Part shown: piece by piece, positions 7,678 through 15,487 of the stretch
Layout: the number at the start of each line of letters is the position of its first letter
Numbering within the stretch: position 1 is the stretch's first letter
NCBI GenBank assembly: GCA_016793115.1
Contig: JAEUIN010000072.1
Span: 1 to 37,739, forward strand
Direction of reading: 5' to 3'
Source of the DNA: Planctomycetaceae bacterium
GTDB taxonomy: Bacteria > Planctomycetota > Planctomycetia > Pirellulales > PNKZ01
Length of the DNA: 37,739 nucleotides
Notes under the pieces: model-generated
Databases searched by the model: none
Told to the model about the DNA's origin: nothing
Seen by the model: only the letters and a program-made list of their open reading frames with translations
Program-made: the position numbers and the translations under genes

Positions 7678-9717
7678 TCACTCCGCATGCGGCGGGCGAA
7701 CTTCCCATTTCTCGCCGAAGAAATCCGCCTCGGCGATCTTGCCGGGCCGGACCGCGTCGGGCTTCTGTCGCAAATCGACGACGGCCCAATCGGGCAGCAT
7801 CGGAACCTGGCGGGCGTTGTTGAGATACGCGTACTCGCGGAACGTGAAGGAGCTGTTAGTCACCACGTAGCGGTCCGGGTTCAACGGATTCGGATAGATC
7901 TGAATCGGTGCGTGATGCGCGGCGTCGTAAGTTCGCTTGTTCGCGGTCCCCTCGCCGACGACGAGTTGCTCGCCCACGTAACGCAGCGGCAACTTTTCGG
8001 CGATCTTGGCCCACACGCTGTTGGCTTGGTCGTCGCCCCAGAGCACGAGGTTCGCGCCGGCGATGTCGGCTTCTGTGATGTCTTTATCGAGCTTCACGCG
8101 CGCCTGCCCGCGGAAGTGCCGCCGCCAATGTTCGACGGCCCGCTCCAGTTCGGCCTTGCTCCAGGCGTCGACAAGTTCGTTGCGACATTTGCCGCTCGGC
8201 TTCACGAAGATGAACGAGTCCATGAAGGCGTCGTCGATCGGGCCTTGCAGGCCATGACGCTTGACGAGGCCTTCGACGGGAGCGGGGCCGACTTTCCAGG
8301 TCTTGCCTTCTTTGTGGAACTGGACGCGGAAGCTCCGATCTGTCTGATGTCGCACTGTTGCGACTTCCTGCTCGTCGACGAAGAACACGGCTTCGCCTTT
8401 GAGCAGCTTGAGATCGGGAGTCGTTCCGGGCGGATATTCGAGCGTGAACGCGGCGACGTTCGACGTCCAAAAATGATCCACGCCCGTGTCGTCGATCCTT
8501 GCCGGCTCCCAGTGGCGTTCGAGCGCGTCAATCGTGAGGTGATCGCAGCGATTGTATCTGAGCGTGTAAGTCGTGAATGGCCCCGGCCAACCGCGTTGCG
8601 AACGTCCCAATTCGACGATGTCCGTCATGCGTCGATCGACCTTATCGCGCGCTTTAGGTTCGTACGAATGCGCGGTCTTGGGCCCGATGATATGCGTAAG
8701 TTCGATATCGTAACGCTTGAGCGCTTCAGCCATGATATCGGCCGCCTGTTTCTGTCGGTCGATTTCTCCCGAGTAGGCTACCGTCGGGCAGTGCTGTAGA
8801 TTGCCGGCCCAATCCGTGCAGTCGTAAAGATGCCACAGTTTCCGCTCGTACCACGTCGGGTTGAGTTCTTCGTTTTGGAACTTCTTGAGGAAGTCGGGCG
8901 TCTCGCTGAAGCCTGCTCCGGGATTGGCGGCGGCCCACAGCGTCGGGTGATGCACGGCCAAGTGCCAAGTCGACGCGCCTCCCATGGAAAAGCCGCGCAC
9001 GCTAATTCGGTCGTCGTCGATCTTGTAGCGCCGCTGCACGCTCGCGAGCGCTTCGAACACGTCGGTCTCGCCGGCGAACTTGTTGGCGTTCGAATAGCGG
9101 CCGTAGGGATGCAGCACGATCGTGTCTTCCGGCGCGAAGATGCCGATCTGCTTCCGTCGCTGCTGCAGGAAGTTCACTTCGCTCAGCGTTTCACCGCGGC
9201 CGTGAAACCAAAAGTCGAGCCGCCAGCGGTGTGGGCCCGACGTATAGCTTTCTGGAACGACGAGCCCGTACGGCTGCACGGAGCCGTCGATCTTGGAGAC
9301 GTAGCCGCGCACGACCAGTCCGGTTTGCGTCGTCCAGGGCGATCGGCCTGCGGCGAGCTCTTTGGCCCGCTGTTTCCCTTCGGCCAGGAGTTCGAGCGCC
9401 GCACCGGTTTCTTTGATGTCGAAAAATTCTTGATAAGCGAGCGCCGTGCGCACCGCTTCGCCGTAGATACGAACGTCGGGCAACAGCTCCTGCACTTTGG
9501 CATCTTTGCTCTTCGCCAGCGGCGCGATCAGATCGTCGAGTTCCTTGAGCGACGCCTCCAACTCCGCCTTGCGCTCGGCCGGCAGTTCGACGCCGAGCTT
9601 GGGAATCCGACGCACCGAATTGGGATGATTATCGGCCGGGCCGTCGCCGCGCACGGGCGCTAGCGCGAACATGGCTAACGAGATAAAACAACAGAAGCGG
9701 GCGGCGACGACGCGCAT
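7678..9717 (-). CDS. Secreted alpha/beta hydrolase, prolyl oligopeptidase (S9)-like
   Basis: A 679-residue protein with a Sec signal peptide (MRVVAARFCCFISLAMFALA, cleavage near residue 24), so it acts in the cell envelope or outside. A helical N-terminal part (about 30-120) precedes an alpha/beta hydrolase domain. The nucleophile is Ser244 in GFSMGGAS; Asp320 (SGEIDRQ) and His350 (KTAHSYEP) are the likely rest of the triad by order and spacing. The C-terminal third (about 420-679) is of unrecognised function. This layout resembles planctomycete S9-like hydrolases of unknown substrate; peptidase, polysaccharide deacetylase or esterase activity are all possible. The ATG at 9717 was chosen because it starts the signal peptide and has GGAGA 9 nt upstream. 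Upstream in-frame codons to 9870 are Arg-rich and not credible. Confidence 0.8.
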   Translation of the reverse strand: MRVVAARFCCFISLAMFALAPVRGDGPADNHPNSVRRIPKLGVELPAERKAELEASLKELDDLIAPLAKSKDAKVQELLPDVRIYGEAVRTALAYQEFFDIKETGAALELLAEGKQRAKELAAGRSPWTTQTGLVVRGYVSKIDGSVQPYGLVVPESYTSGPHRWRLDFWFHGRGETLSEVNFLQQRRKQIGIFAPEDTIVLHPYGRYSNANKFAGETDVFEALASVQRRYKIDDDRISVRGFSMGGASTWHLAVHHPTLWAAANPGAGFSETPDFLKKFQNEELNPTWYERKLWHLYDCTDWAGNLQHCPTVAYSGEIDRQKQAADIMAEALKRYDIELTHIIGPKTAHSYEPKARDKVDRRMTDIVELGRSQRGWPGPFTTYTLRYNRCDHLTIDALERHWEPARIDDTGVDHFWTSNVAAFTLEYPPGTTPDLKLLKGEAVFFVDEQEVATVRHQTDRSFRVQFHKEGKTWKVGPAPVEGLVKRHGLQGPIDDAFMDSFIFVKPSGKCRNELVDAWSKAELERAVEHWRRHFRGQARVKLDKDITEADIAGANLVLWGDDQANSVWAKIAEKLPLRYVGEQLVVGEGTANKRTYDAAHHAPIQIYPNPLNPDRYVVTNSSFTFREYAYLNNARQVPMLPDWAVVDLRQKPDAVRPGKIAEADFFGEKWEVRPPHAE

Positions 9718-10051
9718 GGCGGGCGATCTCCGGTGCAAACTCAGAAGGCGATTGAGGCGGGAGCGAACGAGCGGGCGAAACGGCAAACGTAACTTGCCGC
9801 CGACGCGGAAGCTAGGAGTCCGGCGCCGTGGGGGGCGGTTTGTCGTACGAGTTCCACGTCGCTCGGGCATGCGCTGAGCGCGATTTAGGGGCCTTGCGCG
9901 AATCCGCTCACGCGGTCAAAATCAAGGCCCGCAAGACAGGCGAAATCGCGAGAAATCCGCCGGCCGAGAACCGGCCCTTGATAACGCGGCTCGCGAGTTC
10001 TAACGTGGCGGTGCGAGATTCTCGGTCGGCGGCGTCGCGAAGGAAGCGACG

Positions 10052-10067
10052 GCACCGTTAACGGTGC
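10052..10067. promoter_or_regulatory. 16-bp perfect palindrome (possible operator)
   Basis: GCACCGTTAACGGTGC is exactly self-complementary. It lies about 190 bp before the methyltransferase start and 335 bp before the hydrolase start. A dimeric regulator site is the simplest reading; no regulator can be assigned. Confidence 0.4.
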
Positions 10068-10107
10068 GAAGAACGGAAGCGAGCACACGACTGTTTTGTT
10101 GCGCAAG

Positions 10108-10138
10108 CCGCGCATCGATTTCGGCGATAGATGCGCGG
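10108..10138. promoter_or_regulatory. Inverted repeat IR-1, GCGCATC-N13-GATGCGC
   Basis: CCGCGCATC (10108-10116) and GATGCGCGG (10130-10138) are perfect 9-bp arms around a 13-nt spacer. The same half-site and the same spacer length recur in IR-2, exactly 51 bp downstream. It could be a regulator site or an RNA hairpin in a leader. Confidence 0.5.
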
Positions 10139-10157
10139 ATTTAAGTAAGACAAAAGA

Positions 10158-10190
10158 GGTGCGCATCAATCGCTCGAATCGATGCGCACC
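10158..10190. promoter_or_regulatory. Inverted repeat IR-2, GCGCATC-N13-GATGCGC
   Basis: GGTGCGCATC (10158-10167) and GATGCGCACC (10181-10190) are perfect 10-bp arms around a 13-nt spacer. It shares the core GCGCATC / GATGCGC with IR-1 and ends 63 bp before the methyltransferase ATG, a suitable position for control of that gene. Confidence 0.5.
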
Positions 10191-10253
10191 GATTCAAGTC
10201 CCTCGACCACCAGCGCCGAACGTCGAACGACCGGCGCCCAACGACTTTCACTT

Positions 10254-12182
10254 ATGACCGATTTCTTGAACCGCATCCATCAAGGCGACTGCGTCGCCGG
10301 TATGAACTCGCTCCCCGAAGGATGCGTCGATCTCGCGTTCGCGGACCCGCCGTTCAACATCGGCTACAAGTACGACGTGTACGACGATCGCCGCGAACAT
10401 CAGCACTACATCGATTGGTCGCGCGAGTGGATCGCCGCCGTGTATCGCGCGCTCAAGCCGAACGGCACGTTTTGGCTGGCGATCGGCGATGAGTACGCCG
10501 CCGAACTCAAACTCGCGAGCCAAGACATCGGCTTCACGTGCCGCAGTTGGGTCGTCTGGTACTACACGTTCGGCGTCAACTGCGTGAACAAGTTCACCCG
10601 CTCGCACGCCCACTTGTTCTACTTCGTGAAAGACCCGAACAACTTCACGTTCCGGGGCGAGGCCGCGGAGAATCGCATCCCGTCGGCGCGACAGCTCGTG
10701 TACAACGACGCCCGCGCGAACCCGCACGGCCGGCTTCCCGACGACACGTGGATTCTGCGCCCGCAAGACATGGCCGACTGCTTCACGGCCGAAGAAGACA
10801 CTTGGTATTTCCCACGCGTCGCCGGCACGTTCAAAGAGCGGGCCGGCTTTCACGGCTGTCAGATGCCCGAGCAATTGCTCGGGCGGATCATTCGCTGCTG
10901 CTCGCACGAGGGCGACGTCGTGCTCGATCCGTTCTCGGGGAGTGCGACGACCTTGGTGACGGCCAAGAAGCTCGGTCGTCAATTCTTGGGCTTCGAGCTT
11001 TCGGAAGACTACGCCGCGCGCGGCGGCGAGCGCGCGGCGGCGGCCGAGGTCGGCGCGCCGCTCGTCGGCTCGGCCGATCCCACCCGTAGCGCGCCGGCCA
11101 CGCCCGGCGAGCGCGGCAAGCGAGCCCGTCCGCCGGTCGCCGGAGCGCCCCAGCCGGCGCAGCAAGAGATGCCGCCGGCAAGCGATGCGGACCGTTCGGA
11201 GGGGGAAGCCCTAGCGACCGCCGCGCCGCCGCAGTCGGACGAAGGCGCGCGGACGGACGTCGCGGCGGAAGTCGTAGCCGGCGAGCAGGCCGAGCCGAAG
11301 AACGCCGCGCTGACGATTGTCGAGGCCAAGAGCGCCGATCCGCAAGCGACGCTAGTCGAGGCGTTTCGTCGCTCCTGCGGCGGGTACTCGCCCGACCGAT
11401 TGATCACCGACCCGAAGCTGCAAGCGGCGTTTGTCGAGCATTGCCGGTTGCTGGAAATCCCGGGCGACGCCAAGGCGTGGAACCATGCGCTGCTGAAACT
11501 TCGCAAAGCGGGCAAACTCGCGGCCGTGCCGACGACGCAGCGCACGGAAATGAGCTGGGAGGACTGCGAATCGTTTCTTGCCGCAGCCGAGATCGCGGCC
11601 GCCGCAGTCTTAAGCGAGCGCGCCGACATCGGGCTCGACGAAGTGTTTTGCGATCCCGCCCTCGCCGCGACGTTTGACAAGGCGGCGACGCGGCTCGGCG
11701 GCTCCAAGCAACTCTTCGCCTATCGCTGGACGGCGATGAAGCTGCGCAAGGAGGCCAAGCAACTGCGCGACCGCGGCCAAGAACTACGTCGCACCGAACT
11801 GGCGTTCGGCACTCCGGTGTCGGCCGCGCGAGCGCGTTGGTGGAAGCAATTCCCGACGGAGCCGGGCTTGTTTCTGGTGCTCGATCCCGAAGGGAATCGG
11901 CGCTACGTCGGCGCAGCGCTGAATTTGCGAGCGCGGATGGAAAAGCTCCTTACCCCGACGAAGCTCGCACAGTTCGTGCGCTCGCGCGACGTGCGCGTCG
12001 CCGTGCTGCCGCTCGCCGTGTCGTTCGTCGATCTGCTCGCGCTCGCGCAACTCGCCGCGGGCCGCGCGCGTTCGCCGCTCAATTGGCATCCGGCCGCCGG
12101 CGTATCCGATCGCGACGTCGCCGAGGCCTCGACGGCTCAGCCGGAGAAAGCACGCCGCGCGCGCCGCTTGCAGACGGCCTAA
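10254..12182 (+). CDS. Beta-class DNA methyltransferase with duplicated module and degenerate GIY-YIG-like C-terminus
   Basis: Residues 1-260 are a site-specific DNA methyltransferase: catalytic motif DPPFN at 31-35 comes before the SAM-binding FSGSA at 227-231, the order of the beta class. DPPF suggests N6-adenine rather than N4-cytosine methylation. An Ala/Pro-rich linker follows. Residues 379-421 and 460-502 are two copies of one module (shared DPxLxAxF ... KLRKxxK). Residues 537-612 resemble the UvrC GIY-YIG domain: GLF at 538-540, RYVG with Tyr551, NLRARM with Arg561, and a terminal SPLN. The first tyrosine is Phe540 and the position of the catalytic glutamate appears to be alanine, so nuclease activity is unlikely. 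No restriction partner is nearby, so it looks like an orphan enzyme. ATG 10254 starts MTDFLNRIHQGD, the usual family start; the upstream in-frame extension to 10182 is not conserved. Confidence 0.85.
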   Translation: MTDFLNRIHQGDCVAGMNSLPEGCVDLAFADPPFNIGYKYDVYDDRREHQHYIDWSREWIAAVYRALKPNGTFWLAIGDEYAAELKLASQDIGFTCRSWVVWYYTFGVNCVNKFTRSHAHLFYFVKDPNNFTFRGEAAENRIPSARQLVYNDARANPHGRLPDDTWILRPQDMADCFTAEEDTWYFPRVAGTFKERAGFHGCQMPEQLLGRIIRCCSHEGDVVLDPFSGSATTLVTAKKLGRQFLGFELSEDYAARGGERAAAAEVGAPLVGSADPTRSAPATPGERGKRARPPVAGAPQPAQQEMPPASDADRSEGEALATAAPPQSDEGARTDVAAEVVAGEQAEPKNAALTIVEAKSADPQATLVEAFRRSCGGYSPDRLITDPKLQAAFVEHCRLLEIPGDAKAWNHALLKLRKAGKLAAVPTTQRTEMSWEDCESFLAAAEIAAAAVLSERADIGLDEVFCDPALAATFDKAATRLGGSKQLFAYRWTAMKLRKEAKQLRDRGQELRRTELAFGTPVSAARARWWKQFPTEPGLFLVLDPEGNRRYVGAALNLRARMEKLLTPTKLAQFVRSRDVRVAVLPLAVSFVDLLALAQLAAGRARSPLNWHPAAGVSDRDVAEASTAQPEKARRARRLQTA

Positions 12183-12359
12183 TCGTTACAAGACATCAAC
12201 GGCTCCGTCAGTTTGTCGCCCCTCCGGTAGCTCCGTTTCGCCGACTTTTCCGCGGCTCGGGTTGCCTGTGCTCAGGCAGGTGAACACAATGTCGTAAGGC
12301 GGAATTCTTCGCCTCTCCGCCGCTCGGCGGACATCTCTCCGACGGCCGGGGCAGATTTC
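12183..12359. other. Intergenic region with a small hairpin
   Basis: 177 bp between the methyltransferase and the histidine kinase. TGCCTG (12263-12268) and CAGGCA (12273-12278) form a 6-bp stem with a 4-nt loop. There is no T-run after it. It may end the methyltransferase transcript or belong to the kinase leader. Confidence 0.35.
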
Positions 12360-13901
12360 ATGACTCCGTTGTTTCGCTCGACAGTCGCGCCGGAAGTCGA
12401 AGCCGCACGGGCTAAATACCCGTGGATGATCGCCGCCTATCTGTCGTTCGGCTTGGCGCTCCTCGTTATTCTTAGCATCGCCGCCTGGGGCGCATCGGTC
12501 GATTTCGAAGAGGCGCGGGCCAGCTTGCTCCGCGCAGAAGTGAATCGTCTTCGTTCGCACGCCGTGCGAAGCGTCATTCGGTTGCAAGACCTGATGAGCT
12601 TCGAAGAGAAGAACGAAGGGAAGGTCATTGGGCTCGACTCGCCTGAAGTCAATCGGTTTCTCAACGAACAGTGGCAGCGCCACATTCCGGAAGATCCTTC
12701 CCGTTCCTACGCCGCCTTGACGGATAAGCACGGCAAGATCCTCGTTCACTATCGCCCCGAACTCGTCGGCGGCCGGCTCGATGGAAATTGGGCGACGCGC
12801 TCGGTTCCCGAAGCCGGCGAAGACGTCGTGGAAACGTCCGATTCGCGACTGACCGGCGACGGCTCGCGGGCGCTTGACGTGATGATTCCGGTCTTAAGAG
12901 ATTCTAAGGAGATCGGCACTTATCACTCCGGCTTCAAGCAAAGCTGGTTCGATGAACAACTGAGCTTGAAACGCCGCGCCACGACGTTGCGCTGGGGCGT
13001 CGCCTTCGTCATCATCTCCGTCGTGACGATTCTGGCGGGCGTATCACTGCTGCACGTGGCCCGCCGTTTGTCCAGCTTGCAAGGAGTGGTTGCGATGGGA
13101 CATGTGCAGCGGCTGGCCGATCTCGGCGCGCTGGCCGGCGGCATCGCCCACGAGGTGCGCAACCCGATGAATGCGATTCGCCTGAATTTGCACGTCATCA
13201 AGAAGTTGACTTCGCAGGGGCGTTTCGACGACCACACCGAATCGGTGATGGACGAAACGATTCGCGAAATGGAGCGCGTCGACGGACTGCTGCGTACGAT
13301 GTTGGAATATGCGCGACCGGCGCTGAGCTCGCAGGAGACGGTCGATCTCGCGTCGGAAGTTCGCTCGGTCGTCAATTTCTTGAGCCCGCTCTTGGAGCGC
13401 GAGCGGATGCGCATCACGACGGTGTTCGGCCATGAGAAGTTGTTGGTGCGCGCCGATCGCGGGCAGATCCGGCAGATCGCGTTGAACCTGATCAAAAATG
13501 CCATGGAGGCCGTCGGGATCGACGGCCGCATCGAGGTGCGCTGTGCCTCGGCAGGCGACGAGGTGGAGTTGGTCGTGGCCGACGAAGGTCCCGGCGTGCC
13601 GCTCGATCGTCAGAACCGGATCTTCGATCCGTTCTTCTCGACCAAGGAGATCGGCACGGGGCTGGGGCTGACGCTCGTCAAGCGCTACGTCGAATCTTCG
13701 GGCGGATCGATCACCTATCGCGACGCCATTCGAGGCGGCGCGGAATTCACCGTTCGTCTGCCGTCCGCGGCGACTGCCGTTGTGGAGTGCGGAACCGCGG
13801 AGAGTTTCGGAGAAGACGCCGCCGTTCCGGCTGCGAGCGCGCCGTCGCCGCCGCCCGCCGCACCCCATTCAGAACCGCACAATACGCCCCTGGAAGTTTA
13901 G
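12360..13901 (+). CDS. Membrane-bound sensor histidine kinase
   Basis: A 513-residue sensor kinase of a two-component system. Membrane segments at about 22-43 and 213-235 flank a periplasmic sensor domain of roughly 170 residues that I cannot assign to a named fold. The phospho-acceptor is His264 in GGIAHEVRNPMNA. The ATPase domain shows the N box (NLIKNAMEAVG), G1 (ADEGPGVP) and G2 (GTGLGLTL) motifs. The C-terminus has a Pro/Ala-rich tail after the kinase core. The response regulator gene starts 9 bp downstream, so they form one operon and an obvious cognate pair, of the NtrB/AtoS/ZraS kind by comparison with its sigma-54-type partner. The signal sensed is unknown. Confidence 0.92.
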   Translation: MTPLFRSTVAPEVEAARAKYPWMIAAYLSFGLALLVILSIAAWGASVDFEEARASLLRAEVNRLRSHAVRSVIRLQDLMSFEEKNEGKVIGLDSPEVNRFLNEQWQRHIPEDPSRSYAALTDKHGKILVHYRPELVGGRLDGNWATRSVPEAGEDVVETSDSRLTGDGSRALDVMIPVLRDSKEIGTYHSGFKQSWFDEQLSLKRRATTLRWGVAFVIISVVTILAGVSLLHVARRLSSLQGVVAMGHVQRLADLGALAGGIAHEVRNPMNAIRLNLHVIKKLTSQGRFDDHTESVMDETIREMERVDGLLRTMLEYARPALSSQETVDLASEVRSVVNFLSPLLERERMRITTVFGHEKLLVRADRGQIRQIALNLIKNAMEAVGIDGRIEVRCASAGDEVELVVADEGPGVPLDRQNRIFDPFFSTKEIGTGLGLTLVKRYVESSGGSITYRDAIRGGAEFTVRLPSAATAVVECGTAESFGEDAAVPAASAPSPPPAAPHSEPHNTPLEV

Positions 13902-13904
13902 GAG
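13900..13904 (+). promoter_or_regulatory. Ribosome binding site overlapping the kinase stop codon
   Basis: AGGAG six nt before the ATG at 13911 shares its first two bases with the TAG stop of the kinase gene. This supports the 13911 start over the ATG at 13932 and suggests coupled translation of the pair. Confidence 0.7.
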
Positions 13905-13910
13905 ACTCGT

Positions 13911-15347
13911 ATGAGCCGAGTATTATCTAATATGCCGCACAACATCGCCGCCTCGGAAGCCAAAGCCGCCGGACGTCGGCCGCTGATTCTTGTCGTGGAA
14001 GACGGCCCGGCCGAGCGGGAAGCGCTGGCCCGGGTGCTGCGCCTCGAAGATTATCAAGTGCTCACGGCACGCAACCCCGAGCACGCGCTCACGCTGCTCG
14101 ATCAGCCGGTCTCGCTCGTCATCAGCGACTTGAAGATGGGCGTACGGAGCGGCATCGATCTGCTACGCGCCTGGACGAGTCGTCGACCGGAGACGCCGTT
14201 CATTATCGTGACCGCCTACGGCGACGTCGAATCGGCGGTGACGGCGATGAAACTCGGCGCGTGCGATTTCCTCACCAAGCCGATCGATCCCACGCGACTG
14301 TTGGAACTCGTCAACAAATGTTGGGAAGCTCCGGCCACGGTCGGAGCGCCGACGGCGTCGGCCGCGGGCCCCGCCGGCGTCGACGTGCGGTTCGATGTCG
14401 AGCGGATGGTCGGCGTGAGCGCGCCGATTCGCCGCGTGCGCGATCAGATTCGGCGTGTCGCACCTTCGGATAGCACCGTGTTGCTCTTGGGCGAATCGGG
14501 TACCGGGAAGGAACTCGCGGCCGAGGCCGTGCACGCGCATAGCTCGCGGGCGAACAAGCCGCTCGTGGTCGTCAACATGGCGGCCGTGCCGGAGTCGCTC
14601 GTCGAGAGCGAACTGTTCGGCCACGTGAAAGGAGCCTTCACCGGCGCGGGAGCCGATCGGCCGGGGCGCTTCGAAATCGCCGACGGCGGCACGCTCTTCA
14701 TCGACGAAGTCGGCGACTTCCCCTTGTCGCTGCAAGCGAAGTTGTTGCGCGCCTTGGAAACGCGGGTGATTCAGCGCGTCGGCGGCAACGACGACCGTGC
14801 GGTCAACGTGCGGCTCGTCGCCGCGACGAGTCGCAACGTGCGCGAGATGGTTCGTGAAGGCCGCTTCCGCGAAGATCTCTACTACCGGCTGAACGTCGTC
14901 ACGATCGAGATTCCGCCGCTTCGCGAACGTCGCGAAGATATTCCGCTGTTGATCGAGCACTTTGCCCGCGGCATCGCGAAGCCGCTCGGCAAGCCGACCC
15001 CGACGTTCCACTCCGATCTGAAGGGCTTCCTCATCAGCTACGATTGGCCGGGGAACATCCGCGAGCTGCGCAACAGCTTGGAAAGCATGATCGTGCTCTC
15101 GCGCTCGAACGAACTGACGCTGGAAGACCTGCCGCCGAATTTGGCGAGCGTCGCCGGAGAAGCCGGGCAGGTGGCGAGCGACGAGTCGTCGGCCGCCGAC
15201 GATCTCCAACTCTCGCGGTTGGAAAAATCGGTTATCCTACAGACGCTCAAGCGCATGGAGGGGAATCGCACCAAGGCGGCCGAGGCCCTGGGAATCTCGG
15301 TCCGCACGCTGCAACGCCGGCTGAAGGAGTGGGGCGGCGATTTCTAA
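13911..15347 (+). CDS. Sigma-54-dependent response regulator (NtrC family)
   Basis: Activates sigma-54 promoters when phosphorylated by its partner kinase. The 478 residues contain, in order, a receiver domain with phospho-acceptor Asp73 (VISDLKMG) and conserved Lys123 (LTKPID), an AAA+ central domain with Walker A GESGTGKE at 194-201 and the sigma-54 contact loop GAFTGA at 241-246, and a Fis-type helix-turn-helix at about 437-478 (NRTKAAEALGISVRTLQRRL). All domains look intact. An apparent inverted repeat follows the stop codon. The targets are not visible; I found no convincing sigma-54 promoter in the window by eye. Confidence 0.94.
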   Translation: MSRVLSNMPHNIAASEAKAAGRRPLILVVEDGPAEREALARVLRLEDYQVLTARNPEHALTLLDQPVSLVISDLKMGVRSGIDLLRAWTSRRPETPFIIVTAYGDVESAVTAMKLGACDFLTKPIDPTRLLELVNKCWEAPATVGAPTASAAGPAGVDVRFDVERMVGVSAPIRRVRDQIRRVAPSDSTVLLLGESGTGKELAAEAVHAHSSRANKPLVVVNMAAVPESLVESELFGHVKGAFTGAGADRPGRFEIADGGTLFIDEVGDFPLSLQAKLLRALETRVIQRVGGNDDRAVNVRLVAATSRNVREMVREGRFREDLYYRLNVVTIEIPPLRERREDIPLLIEHFARGIAKPLGKPTPTFHSDLKGFLISYDWPGNIRELRNSLESMIVLSRSNELTLEDLPPNLASVAGEAGQVASDESSAADDLQLSRLEKSVILQTLKRMEGNRTKAAEALGISVRTLQRRLKEWGGDF

Positions 15348-15377
15348 TCGCGCTCCCGTCGATCGGCCCCGGCCGGC

Positions 15378-15383
15378 TATAAT
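15378..15383 (+). promoter_or_regulatory. TATAAT -10-like element upstream of msrA
   Basis: A perfect TATAAT in otherwise very GC-rich DNA, 31 bp after the response regulator stop and 105 bp before the msrA start. No good -35 hexamer is present at the usual 16-18 bp spacing, so this is only a candidate promoter. Confidence 0.4.
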
Positions 15384-15392
15384 CTCGGCGGC

Positions 15393-15427
15393 GGCAAACC
15401 GCGGCGCGTCACCCGCGGCGGTTTGCC
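15393..15427 (+). repeat. Strong inverted repeat between response regulator and msrA
   Basis: GGCAAACCGC (15393-15402) and GCGGTTTGCC (15418-15427) are perfect 10-bp arms with a 15-nt loop. It lacks a following T-run. It may end the two-component operon, or, if TATAAT at 15378 is a promoter, it would sit at the very 5' end of the msrA transcript. Confidence 0.5.
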
Positions 15428-15487
15428 GGCATCGAACGCTGTGAGCGTTTCGCTGCGTCGACTTTCCGCAACGCCGGGGGTTCATTG

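Larger units (their letters stand above)
9718..10253. other. 536-bp gene-free divergent region upstream of the methyltransferase
   Basis: No convincing gene lies here. It separates the minus-strand secreted hydrolase from the plus-strand methyltransferase, so it must hold both promoters. Its right half contains three symmetrical elements, listed separately: a 16-bp palindrome at 10052-10067 and two inverted repeats at 10108-10138 and 10158-10190. I see no clear -10/-35 pair. Confidence 0.6.

Noticed and set aside
9885..10169. 94-residue minus-strand open frame in the methyltransferase upstream region
   Set aside because: Low-complexity Arg/Ser/Pro content, no family resemblance, and it covers the palindromic elements.
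10254..12182. Complete restriction-modification system
   Set aside because: No endonuclease gene is adjacent, and the fused GIY-YIG-like domain lacks two of the expected catalytic residues.
12186..12749. 187-residue minus-strand open frame overlapping the kinase gene start
   Set aside because: Most of it is antisense to the conserved kinase; no domain is recognisable.
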